Part shown: positions 1 through 5,464 of the stretch, piece after piece
Layout of the letters: the number at the start of each line of letters is the position of its first letter
Position numbering within the stretch: position 1 is the first letter of the stretch
Assembly: GCA_009697495.1 (NCBI GenBank)
Contig: SHUN01000160.1
Span: 1-6,737 of the forward strand
Reading direction: 5' to 3'
Length of the DNA stretch: 6,737 nt
DNA from: Bryobacterales bacterium
GTDB lineage: Bacteria > Acidobacteriota > Terriglobia > Bryobacterales > Bryobacteraceae
Translations under genes and position numbers: made by a program
The notes under the pieces: model-generated
What the model was told of the DNA's origin: nothing
What the model saw: only the letters and a program-made list of their open reading frames with translations
Database searches by the model: none

Positions 1-1
1 G

Positions 2-388
2 TCCGGCAAACGCGCTCCTGGCAGCAAAAAGGAAACGCCTGCTCTAAAGCCCGAAGCGGTCCCTGGCGCCGCCCTCAATCGGAACATCCTTCCAAGCCGC
101 GACCCGGACATCCGTCCAAAATTCAAAAAAGGCCAGCGCGTCCGCGCCATCAACATGCACCCGCTCGGCCACACACGCCTGCCGCTGTACGCGCGCGGCA
201 AAGTGGGCGAAATCGACCGCGACCACGGTGTCTACAACTTCCCCGACACTAACGCCGATGGACGCGGCCCAAAGCGCCAGCACGTCTACGCCGTCCGCTT
301 CGCCGCTCGCGAGCTCTGGGGCCGCGAAGCCCCTCCACGCGATTACGTCTATCTCGATCTCTGGGACGACTATCTTGAACGTGCCTGA
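2..388 (+). CDS. Nitrile hydratase beta subunit, C-terminal part (5' end off the window)
   Basis: Nitrile hydratase converts nitriles to amides in the cytoplasm as an alpha/beta enzyme whose alpha subunit binds Co(III) or Fe(III). The beta subunit builds the other wall of the active site. The frame is open from base 2 to TGA at 386-388, giving 128 visible residues. The first 45 or so form a Lys/Pro-rich linker. After it comes the SH3-like C-terminal barrel typical of beta subunits: F-K-K-G-Q-R-V-R, then H-P-x-G-H-T-R-L-P-x-Y-x-R-G-K-x-G, then Y-N-F-P-D-T-N-A, and finally R-E-L-W-G and Y-L-D-L-W-D-D-Y-L-E at the end. An internal ATG at 155 lies inside the conserved barrel and is not the start. 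The next gene, an activator, overlaps its stop. The alpha subunit is not in view and is expected upstream, because alpha-beta-activator is the common order for Co-type clusters. Thiocyanate hydrolase subunits are related, but the activator neighbour favours nitrile hydratase. Confidence 0.9.
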   Translation, partial: SGKRAPGSKKETPALKPEAVPGAALNRNILPSRDPDIRPKFKKGQRVRAINMHPLGHTRLPLYARGKVGEIDRDHGVYNFPDTNADGRGPKRQHVYAVRFAARELWGREAPPRDYVYLDLWDDYLERA

Positions 389-1178
389 GAATCCCAGCCC
401 CTTCCCGGAATTGCCTAGCCTGCCGCATGACGAAAACGGTCCAGTCTTCGCCGAACCGTGGCAGGCGCAGGCATTCGCGCTCGCCGTGCGCCTCTCCTCG
501 CAAGGCCACTTCACTTGGAAGGAGTGGGCCGAAGCGCTCGCCGCGGAACTCGCCGCCGCCGTCGAACGCGATGAAGCCGACGAAGACGGCAGCGAATACT
601 ACCTTCACTGGGTCGCCACTCTCGAAAAACTCGTTACCGCAAAAGGTCTCGCCGGCGCGCCGGAGCTCTTCGAACGCAAAGCCGCCTGGGCCGACGCCTT
701 CAGGCACACTCCGCATGGCCAACCCGTCCAACTCCGGGCTGGGTTCCGCATCAACTACGCCTACCGTCAAAGTCCTCTCATCCGCGTCACCCGTGAAGAC
801 GGGGTCTCGAAAGAAATTCGCGTCCAGGACGGCCAACTCTTCGTCTGCAACGGCTGTTGTTGCGGACGCACAGACAAAGGCTTTCCTGCGCTCCCGCTCG
901 CCGAGTTCAAACAGCAATGGAAGAAACGCGGCATGCGCCGCCGTTTTCATCTCACCATTTCCGGCTGCCTCGGCCCCTGTCCGCTCGCCAACGTCATTCT
1001 CATCCAAATTCACGGCCGCTCCATTTGGTTCCACTCCATCAACCACCCTGCCGACGTTGACCTCATCTACAACTTCGTCGAGCGCATGCTCGTGGACGAC
1101 ACCGACGATGAAATCCCTGTCGAACTCGCCGCCCGCCAGTTCCAGCGTTATCTCGAACCCGCCGCAAGGATGATGTGA
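381..1178 (+). CDS. Nitrile hydratase accessory protein (P14K-like) fused to a 2Fe-2S ferredoxin-like domain
   Basis: A 265-residue protein with two domains. Residues 8-118 match P14K/NhlE-type nitrile hydratase accessory proteins: G-P-V-F-A-E-P-W-Q-A-Q-A-F-A-L-A-V (20-36), F-T-W-K-E-W-A (44-50), Y-Y-x-H-W (73-77), L-E-K-L-V (81-85), H-T-P-H-G-Q-P-V (109-116). These proteins escort cobalt and the alpha subunit into the apoenzyme. They are normally about 100-150 residues, so this one is about twice the usual length. Residues 130-240 form a thioredoxin-like 2Fe-2S ferredoxin domain with C156, C159-C160-C161-G, then S-G-C-L-G-P-C (C196, C200) and I-W-F (215-217). I recall such domains beside cobaltochelatase and cobalt transport genes. 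The start is GTG at 381, overlapping the beta-subunit stop by 8 nt, because homology begins there. The in-frame ATG at 228 would overlap conserved beta-subunit sequence and add non-homologous residues. The Shine-Dalgarno is weak, so translation is probably coupled to the upstream gene. Leucine codons are 21 of 24 CTC. Confidence 0.88.
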   Translation: MPENPSPFPELPSLPHDENGPVFAEPWQAQAFALAVRLSSQGHFTWKEWAEALAAELAAAVERDEADEDGSEYYLHWVATLEKLVTAKGLAGAPELFERKAAWADAFRHTPHGQPVQLRAGFRINYAYRQSPLIRVTREDGVSKEIRVQDGQLFVCNGCCCGRTDKGFPALPLAEFKQQWKKRGMRRRFHLTISGCLGPCPLANVILIQIHGRSIWFHSINHPADVDLIYNFVERMLVDDTDDEIPVELAARQFQRYLEPAARMM

Positions 1179-1183
1179 TACAA

Positions 1184-1190
1184 AGGGAGG
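1184..1190 (+). promoter_or_regulatory. Strong ribosome binding site of cbtB
   Basis: AGGGAGG lies 7 nt upstream of the ATG at 1198, in the 19-nt gap after the activator gene. It is the clearest Shine-Dalgarno in the left operon and supports the 59-residue cbtB frame as a real gene. The gap is too short for a cobalamin riboswitch, which often precedes cbtBA elsewhere. Confidence 0.75.
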
Positions 1191-1197
1191 CATAGCG

Positions 1198-1377
1198 ATG
1201 CACAACGCGATTTCCATCCCCGCCGCGAAGACTCTGTCCCTAGGGGGCAGGCTGCCTGCCATCGCCGTTCTTGCCTTCGGGGTGGTCGTGCTCTACTGCG
1301 TTGGTTTCTCTGCTCCATCAGTGGCCCATAATGCAACTCACGACACAAGGCACGCCAACGGATTCCCCTGTCACTAG
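1198..1377 (+). CDS. cbtB: Cobalt transporter subunit CbtB
   Basis: A 59-residue protein with one membrane segment, the small partner of CbtA in a predicted cobalt uptake system of the inner membrane. Residues 19-37 form the hydrophobic helix. The tail carries the family signature: A-H-N-A-T-H-D-T-R-H (43-52) followed by F-P-C-H as the last four residues. This His/Cys cluster is the presumed metal-binding site. The length matches the family, which is usually about 55-70 residues. The start is ATG 1198 behind an AGGGAGG site, and the stop is TAG 1375-1377. It sits between the nitrile hydratase activator and cbtA, 7 nt before the latter. CbtAB is often tied to B12 synthesis; here the position inside a nitrile hydratase operon suggests it supplies Co for that enzyme (inference). 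The gene is easily missed because of its size. Confidence 0.92.
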   Translation: MHNAISIPAAKTLSLGGRLPAIAVLAFGVVVLYCVGFSAPSVAHNATHDTRHANGFPCH

Positions 1378-1384
1378 CCCGCCC

Positions 1385-2053
1385 ATGAAGCAGTTTCAGC
1401 ACCTGATGCGCGCGACGCTCCTGACCGGCGCCATCGCCGGCGCGATGCTCTTTCTCTTTCAATATTTCGTAATCGTCCCGCGTATCATCGCCGCCGAAGA
1501 CTACGAACACCCCAGCCCCCATGAGGATCACGAAGGCCACCATCACGACGCCGAATGGAAGCCCGCCGAAGGCCTTGAGCGCAACTACTATACCGCCGCC
1601 GCGACCATCCTCACCGGTATCGGCTACGCCGCGCTGCTTCACGCTATCGCTACACTGACCGGACTCACTCTCACCACGCGAAACGGCCTGTTCTGGGGAC
1701 TGGCCGGCTTTGCCTCCTTCGTACTCGCCCCCTCTCTTGGACTCCCGCCCGAACCTCCCGGCGTACCCGTAGCCGACCTCGCCATGCGCCAACTGTGGTG
1801 GGTCCTCACCGCTGCCGCTACGGCAGCCGCGCTGATTCTATTCGCCAAAAGCAGCGGACGGTGGATCTTCTATCTGGCTGCCGGCGTTCTTATCCTCCTG
1901 CCCCACGCTGTCGGCGCTCCGCAGGCCGTGGGACTTCCCGGCGTCCCGGCCAATTTTATACGCGAATTCTCCATCGTCTCCGTCCTCGGCAATGGGATCT
2001 TTTGGCTCACTCTAGGTCCCATCGCAGGATGGCTCGCCCCGCCGATTCAATGA
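1385..2053 (+). CDS. cbtA: Cobalt transporter subunit CbtA
   Basis: A 222-residue polytopic inner-membrane protein, the permease partner of CbtB in predicted cobalt import. Hydrophobic segments appear at about residues 9-32, 68-92, 100-120, 136-153, 158-175 and 194-216. Between the first two lies a periplasmic-type His/Glu-rich loop with H42, H46, H49 and H52-H54, the likely metal-collecting site. L-A-P-S-L-G-L-P-P-E-P-P (114-125) and L-L-P-H-A-V-G-A-P (171-179) are family features. The start at ATG 1385 follows cbtB by 7 nt and matches the family N-terminus (M-K-Q-F-Q-H-L). Earlier in-frame ATGs at 1271 and 1331 fall inside cbtB and add non-homologous residues. No clear Shine-Dalgarno precedes it, so coupling to cbtB is likely. 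The protein ends at TGA 2051-2053. It is the last gene of the left block, and I see no convincing hairpin-plus-T-run terminator after it. Confidence 0.92.
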   Translation: MKQFQHLMRATLLTGAIAGAMLFLFQYFVIVPRIIAAEDYEHPSPHEDHEGHHHDAEWKPAEGLERNYYTAAATILTGIGYAALLHAIATLTGLTLTTRNGLFWGLAGFASFVLAPSLGLPPEPPGVPVADLAMRQLWWVLTAAATAAALILFAKSSGRWIFYLAAGVLILLPHAVGAPQAVGLPGVPANFIREFSIVSVLGNGIFWLTLGPIAGWLAPPIQ

Positions 2054-2104
2054 AATCTGTGAGGCACTCCGTTCTTTTTCCCGGCGCCGGTCTGGCCGGT
2101 TCCG

Positions 2105-2330
2105 AAGCCACTAGGCAACTCGCCAGACCGTTGCAGATTTCCCGCAAGGAGTCCGCGCGGCCCAGTTGGCAGAAAAGCATCGAGACGAACTGCATCCAAC
2201 AGGTGAAGCCCTTGGCGGCTCGTTCGGCACTTTGTTTCTTCACTAATCCAGCGAACTCGCCGCGCGGGAACTGTTGCAGAAGTTGATTGAACAGGCTCGC
2301 CACTTTTGTCAGTGTTTTGCCCTCCGGGGG
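2105..2330 (-). mobile_element. IS4-family transposase remnant (N-terminal DUF4372-type domain only)
   Basis: Read on the minus strand, bases 2321 to 2112 encode about 70 residues that match the N-terminal domain of IS4-family transposases: G-K-T at the start, then F-N-Q-L-L-Q-Q-F-P-R-G-E-F, then K-G-F-T-C-W-M-Q-F-V-S-M-L-F-C-Q-L, then S-L-R-E-I-C-N-G-L-A-S-C. In intact elements this is followed by a G-K-L-x-H-L-G segment and the DDE catalytic domain. Here the match ends at about 2112, and the rest is missing, lost to deletion or frameshift only about 60 nt from the end of cbtA. The frame is open on the minus strand from 2435 to 2007, but only the middle stretch is recognisable. It cannot be an active transposase. 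No terminal inverted repeats or target duplications could be identified by eye. It marks an old insertion or rearrangement site between two blocks of different codon usage. Confidence 0.75.
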
Positions 2331-2449
2331 AACGCGTGTAGCGAAGTCCGGCCAAGGAAGCATTCGCGGAATTGCGACCCTGGCAAGGGTTCGGCCCGTG
2401 TGATGCCGCTTGCGTCCCCTGGCACGCGGGAGCATACTGAAAGCACGCC
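2331..2449. other. Short non-coding gap upstream of the kinase pair
   Basis: This stretch lies between the IS4 remnant and the 74-residue gene at 2450. It would hold the former 5' flank of the transposase and the promoter of the kinase pair. I see no recognisable sigma-70 -35/-10 pair, RNA gene or terminator in it. The other flank of the IS remnant (2054-2104) contains only a perfect 10-bp palindrome, ccggcgccgg at 2081-2090, with no T-run on its 3' side. Confidence 0.4.
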
Positions 2450-2674
2450 ATGGCCACAGTCACCAAGAATCCGCTCGACATCAACGCGATGAATCTGGAT
2501 GATCCGATTGAGCATGCCGCCTTCATGGACGCCTGGATTGCGAAGGGAGTGGCGAGGACCAACGCGCGTCTTCGCGAATTGTATGCGATGGGGATCATTG
2601 ACGAGGACGGCAACCGGATCGCGACGCACACTCCTCCCGACATGCTGGATCCAAATTCCAGCGTCGAACAATAG
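2450..2674 (+). CDS. Small protein of unknown family, candidate antitoxin partner of the zeta-like kinase
   Basis: A 74-residue soluble protein with no signal peptide or membrane segment. I do not recognise the family. Residues 17-48 look mostly helical (D-D-P-I-E-H-A-A-F-M-D-A-W, then A-R-L-R-E-L-Y-A-M-G-I-I-D), followed by an acidic turn D-E-D-G-N-R-I and a Pro-rich tail. It is written as the first gene of a pair: the zeta-toxin-like kinase begins 12 nt after its stop. Small, slightly acidic and upstream is the usual layout for the antitoxin of a zeta/PezT pair, and that is the only basis for the suggested role. Known epsilon antitoxins and the HTH-containing PezA are not recognisable in it, and no DNA-binding motif is visible. 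ATG 2450 is preceded by a weak purine stretch (gaaag). It could instead be an unrelated small protein. Confidence 0.65.
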   Translation: MATVTKNPLDINAMNLDDPIEHAAFMDAWIAKGVARTNARLRELYAMGIIDEDGNRIATHTPPDMLDPNSSVEQ

Positions 2675-2686
2675 ATCAGACTTGCA

Positions 2687-3376
2687 ATGCTGGCACCACG
2701 CATGGTCATCGTTGGAGGTCCCTCGGGAGCTGGCAAAAGTTCCGTCTTTTCCATTTACGACGTCACCGGCGCCGCCTCGTTTGGAACCGACGATTATTGT
2801 GCCGCCCTCAACGGCCGGCGCTTAGGACGGCAAACGCCCGTGTACGCAGGAATCCCGCCGGACATTCGACTTCTCGGCGGCATCGCCTTGCAAAATTTCA
2901 TTGGGGAGAACATCGCCGCTGGAAAGTCATTCACCTTCGAGACCACGCTGCGTGAGTTCACTTTCGAACAGGCGCGCCGCGCAGCCGCGAGTGGGTTTTG
3001 GGTCGAAATGCTATTCGTAGCGGCCGGACCAGTCGAGGAGCACATCGAAAGAGTTAAGAGTCGAGCTGATGCTGGTGGGCATTCGGCGTCTGAAGGAAGC
3101 CTCCGCGAAATTTACGAACGAGGAATGCGTTTCCTGGTTACGGCCTTCGAAGAAAATCGAAGAGGAAACATCCACGGGCTTTCCGTCTACCACAATCCTC
3201 CATCGTCAGTGAAAGCGGAAAAGACTCCCCGACCAACACTGATCATTCAGATGTTGAGCGGCTGTCCCGATCTAACCAAAGGTATCGCGCAAGTCCCGCC
3301 CCCCTGGTTTCAAGCCGCCGTTCGGGGCACTGACTTTGAGCTCGAAAAACTTCGCGGACTTGACGTCCGGTCTTAA
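2687..3376 (+). CDS. Zeta-toxin-like P-loop kinase
   Basis: A 229-residue cytoplasmic protein of the zeta toxin/PezT-like kinase group. The Walker A motif is G-P-S-G-A-G-K-S (11-18). T-D-D (34-36) follows the second strand, where zeta toxins carry the catalytic base Asp. F-E-T-T-L (84-88) matches the conserved Glu-Thr strand. [14 protein letters not shown] (119-132) matches the R-V-x-x-R-x-x-x-G-G-H lid of the family. The Arg pair usually found about ten residues later is replaced by R-E-I-Y-E-R (140-145). Characterised zeta toxins phosphorylate UDP-N-acetylglucosamine and block wall synthesis, but many relatives act on other or unknown substrates, so the target here is open. ATG 2687 is used; ATG 2702, five residues later, is also possible because neither has a good Shine-Dalgarno. 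The upstream 74-residue gene is the likely partner. Codon use is mixed, unlike either flanking operon, which fits acquired DNA. Confidence 0.83.
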   Translation: MLAPRMVIVGGPSGAGKSSVFSIYDVTGAASFGTDDYCAALNGRRLGRQTPVYAGIPPDIRLLGGIALQNFIGENIAAGKSFTFETTLREFTFEQARRAAASGFWVEMLFVAAGPVEEHIERVKSRADAGGHSASEGSLREIYERGMRFLVTAFEENRRGNIHGLSVYHNPPSSVKAEKTPRPTLIIQMLSGCPDLTKGIAQVPPPWFQAAVRGTDFELEKLRGLDVRS

Positions 3377-3399
3377 GCCGTGAAATAACAGTCATAACT

Positions 3400-4494
3400 A
3401 TGAGACGCAGAGACGTATTCCAATCCGCGGCTTTGGCCGCTACCGCAGCATTAGAAGTCCAAGGGGCGCCAGCCAAGGCGAAAAGCGCCGGGAAGCCGAC
3501 GCTGATGAAAGTCGGCACCCAAAATTCCCATGCCGACGAGGACCTGGTGGCGTTCGCCGCTTGGGGCGTGAACAACATTTGCAGCACGTTACCGTCGCGC
3601 AGATTAGACGAGAAGTTCAGCGCGGAAGCACTGATTCAACTGCGCGAGCGCGTGGAGAAGCATGGCATCAAGCTTGACTTCATTCCATTGCCGTTGAGCT
3701 CGTCTCCCGTAGCGCGGGCCGAGTATCCATCGATCATGATGGGCAAGGCAGGGGAGCGCGATAAGGCGATTGACGATATTTGCCAGATTATTCGCAACTG
3801 CGCGAAGGCGGGGATTCCGGCGGCGAAATACAACATGTCGATCCTGGGAGTGGTGCGGACGCCGACGACGAAGGGCCGCGGCGGCGCCGATTACAGCACG
3901 TTTAAGTACGCCGGGGGCGTGCAGGAACCGCCGTTGACCGAAGCCGGGCCCGTAGATCCGGACGCCTACTGGGAGCGCATCACGTATTTCCTGGAGCGCG
4001 TGGTTCCGGTGGCGGCGGAGTACAAGGTGCGGATCGCCTGCCATCCCAACGATCCGGGCATGCCGAACGGGAAGAAATGGCGCGGCGTGGTGCCGGTGCT
4101 GGGGCGCGTGGAGGGGTTGAAACGGTTCATCAGCATCAAAGAAAATCCGTATCATGGATTGAATTTCTGCCAGGGCACGGTTTGCGAGGGCCTGGAAAAT
4201 CCGAACAAAGAAATCCATGACGTGATTCGCTACTTCGGTTCGCGGAAGAAGATTTTCATGGTGCATTTCCGCAATATTGAAGGCAAGATCGGCGACTTCC
4301 GCGAGACGTTTCCCGACAACGGCGATGTGAACATGATCGAAGCGCTTCGCACGTACAAGGAAGTGGGCTTCGACGGAATGATCATGCCCGACCATGTTCC
4401 GCACGTTGGCGGCGACACGCGCGGAGCGAAATCCTTCGCGTTTTGCTTTGGGTATATCCAAGCGCTGATACAGATGCTAAAAATGGAAGGGTAA
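3400..4494 (+). CDS. uxuA: Mannonate dehydratase (UxuA family) with a twin-arginine-type leader
   Basis: A 364-residue TIM-barrel enzyme of the UxuA family, which dehydrates D-mannonate to 2-keto-3-deoxygluconate with a divalent metal such as Mn(II) in glucuronate breakdown. Family motifs in order: H-P-N-D-P-G (215-220; classical UxuA has H-P-D-D-P-P), G-L-N-F-C-Q-G-T (253-260, with the metal-linked Cys at 257), H-F-R-N-I (289-293), F-P-D-N-G-D-V-N-M (304-312) and P-D-H-V-P (330-334). The length fits the family. The N-terminus, M-R-R-R-D-V-F followed by an Ala-rich stretch to residue 18, resembles a twin-arginine leader. This is odd for a cytoplasmic enzyme, though such leaders recur on sugar enzymes in Acidobacteriota and Planctomycetes (recollection). 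ATG 3400 lies 23 nt after the kinase gene, with no clear Shine-Dalgarno. Its stop overlaps the next start as TAATG. The substrate may be a related sugar acid rather than mannonate. Confidence 0.82.
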   Translation: MRRRDVFQSAALAATAALEVQGAPAKAKSAGKPTLMKVGTQNSHADEDLVAFAAWGVNNICSTLPSRRLDEKFSAEALIQLRERVEKHGIKLDFIPLPLSSSPVARAEYPSIMMGKAGERDKAIDDICQIIRNCAKAGIPAAKYNMSILGVVRTPTTKGRGGADYSTFKYAGGVQEPPLTEAGPVDPDAYWERITYFLERVVPVAAEYKVRIACHPNDPGMPNGKKWRGVVPVLGRVEGLKRFISIKENPYHGLNFCQGTVCEGLENPNKEIHDVIRYFGSRKKIFMVHFRNIEGKIGDFRETFPDNGDVNMIEALRTYKEVGFDGMIMPDHVPHVGGDTRGAKSFAFCFGYIQALIQMLKMEG

Positions 4495-5462
4495 TGCCTC
4501 CGTCGATTCCCCTTCCGCTCCGCTGGACCGGCAAGTTGCCAGCGGGCGAACTGGCACCGTTAAATTGCCTGTTTGGGGGCGGCGAGGGAATGTCGGCATT
4601 GCAGGGCGCGCAGATCCCCAAGCGCGCCCTGTGGCCGTCTGTCCGGATGGGGCGCGGCGGGAATGCGGAGTCTGGACCCACAGGCGCTCCGTGGATCAAC
4701 GCCAATGGATGGCTGATTCGGCTCGCCCAGTATTTGGATGCGTCGAAACCGGTGGTTCTGGACACGAAGCCGGCGGCCGGCGGTTCGGCGCTATTGGCCT
4801 TGGTTGAAGCGATGGCGTATGGCGCGTCATGGGTTGTCACGCATTCGCCGGAGACATGGCAGGGGGTGCTGGCGGCGTTGCGGTTCTTCGAAGCCCATGC
4901 CGAGTGGCGAACGTGGGAGCCGGTGGCGGAGTTGGCGGTGATCGGTTCATTTACAGGTGAAGATGCGTTGATTGGCGAGGAGGCGTTGAATCTGTTGGCG
5001 CGGCGGCAAGTGGGGTATCGAATCGGCGAGCCCGGTGATTTGCGGGCGGCGGTGTGGGCATCGAAGAGACCGGCGCCTCGGGAGAAGTACAGCGCCTGGA
5101 TTCGAGGCGGAGGCAAGTGGATCGAACCGGCCGTGGGTTGGGGCGATGTCTATGCGGCGGTGAGCGCGGTTCATTTGGCGCTTACGCGGAAGCGCGACGT
5201 GATGCGGCTGTGGAATGCGGGTTCGATCAACTGCCACTATCTGGCTGAGAAAGGGGGCAGGCGTGGCGTGGCTCAGTTGATCAACTACGCGGGGAACCGA
5301 AGTTCCGACGACACGTCGATTTGGCTGGCGCGGCCGTGGAAGTCGGCGGTGCTTAGCACATTTGAAAAACAGACGGCTTTGAAGACGCGGGCATCCAATG
5401 GTGGAATAGAGATAGCGCTGCCTCCGCTGGGAGTTTACGCGGCGATTGAGCTGGAGGGATAG
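4494..5462 (+). CDS. Conserved-looking hypothetical protein, glycosidase-like architecture possible
   Basis: A 322-residue soluble protein I cannot assign to a named family. The ATG shares one base with the stop of the mannonate dehydratase gene (TAATG), so the two are translationally coupled. An in-frame ATG at 4443 would lie inside that gene and is less likely. Visible features: F-G-G-G-E-G-M-S-A-L (27-36), P-W-I-N-A-N-G-W-L-I-R (66-76), a segment F-F-E-A-H-x-E-W-R (131-139), an alternating strand/helix stretch around 145-190 that could be a flavodoxin-like or glutaminase-like domain, and a C-terminal part rich in strands with L-I-N-Y-A-G-N (262-268) and L-P-P-L-G-V-Y-A-A-I-E-L (309-320). 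That ending resembles the C-terminal beta domain of many glycoside hydrolases. No signal peptide is visible, although both neighbours have twin-arginine-type leaders. A carbohydrate-related role is inferred from architecture and neighbours only. Confidence 0.85.
   Translation: MPPSIPLPLRWTGKLPAGELAPLNCLFGGGEGMSALQGAQIPKRALWPSVRMGRGGNAESGPTGAPWINANGWLIRLAQYLDASKPVVLDTKPAAGGSALLALVEAMAYGASWVVTHSPETWQGVLAALRFFEAHAEWRTWEPVAELAVIGSFTGEDALIGEEALNLLARRQVGYRIGEPGDLRAAVWASKRPAPREKYSAWIRGGGKWIEPAVGWGDVYAAVSAVHLALTRKRDVMRLWNAGSINCHYLAEKGGRRGVAQLINYAGNRSSDDTSIWLARPWKSAVLSTFEKQTALKTRASNGGIEIALPPLGVYAAIELEG
5453..5458 (+). promoter_or_regulatory. Ribosome binding site deciding a GTG start
   Basis: GGAGGG lies 6 nt before the GTG at 5465 and inside the last codons of the upstream gene. 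Its placement supports GTG 5465 as the start of the DUF362 gene. The twin-arginine leader begins directly after that codon. Confidence 0.7.
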
Positions 5463-5464
5463 TT

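Noticed and set aside
228..380. Extended ATG start for the activator at 228
   Set aside because: The extra 51 residues are low-complexity Ser/Thr/Pro sequence read out of frame through the conserved nitrile hydratase beta-subunit barrel.
427..1173. Plus-strand 248-codon frame inside the activator gene
   Set aside because: It is a Ser/Pro/Arg-rich shadow frame with no family features, overlapping a gene with clear domains.
1179..1197. Cobalamin riboswitch ahead of cbtB
   Set aside because: The intergenic gap is only 19 nt and holds little more than the ribosome binding site.
249..1262. Long minus-strand open frame of 337 codons opposite the activator gene
   Set aside because: It is an antisense shadow of a GC-rich gene with strong third-position bias; its translation has no recognisable motif, while the plus strand has clear domain matches.
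1148..1792. Minus-strand 214-codon frame opposite cbtB and cbtA
   Set aside because: It lies antisense to two well-matched cobalt transporter genes and shows no motif.
2076..2092. Possible terminator after cbtA (palindrome ccggcgccgg next to a run of T)
   Set aside because: The T-run lies 5' of the palindrome on the plus strand, so it cannot act as an intrinsic terminator for cbtA; on the minus strand the stem is followed by A residues.
2300..2340. Possible promoter of the kinase pair starting at TTGTCA
   Set aside because: No -10-like hexamer occurs at 16-18 nt spacing; the sequence there is G/C-rich.
2047..2754. Minus-strand 235-codon frame crossing the IS scar and kinase pair
   Set aside because: It runs antisense through the 74-residue gene and the kinase start; the transposase similarity in this area is in a different minus frame (2321-2112).
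3604..4461. Minus-strand 285-codon frame opposite the mannonate dehydratase
   Set aside because: His/Arg-rich shadow of a gene with full family motifs on the plus strand.
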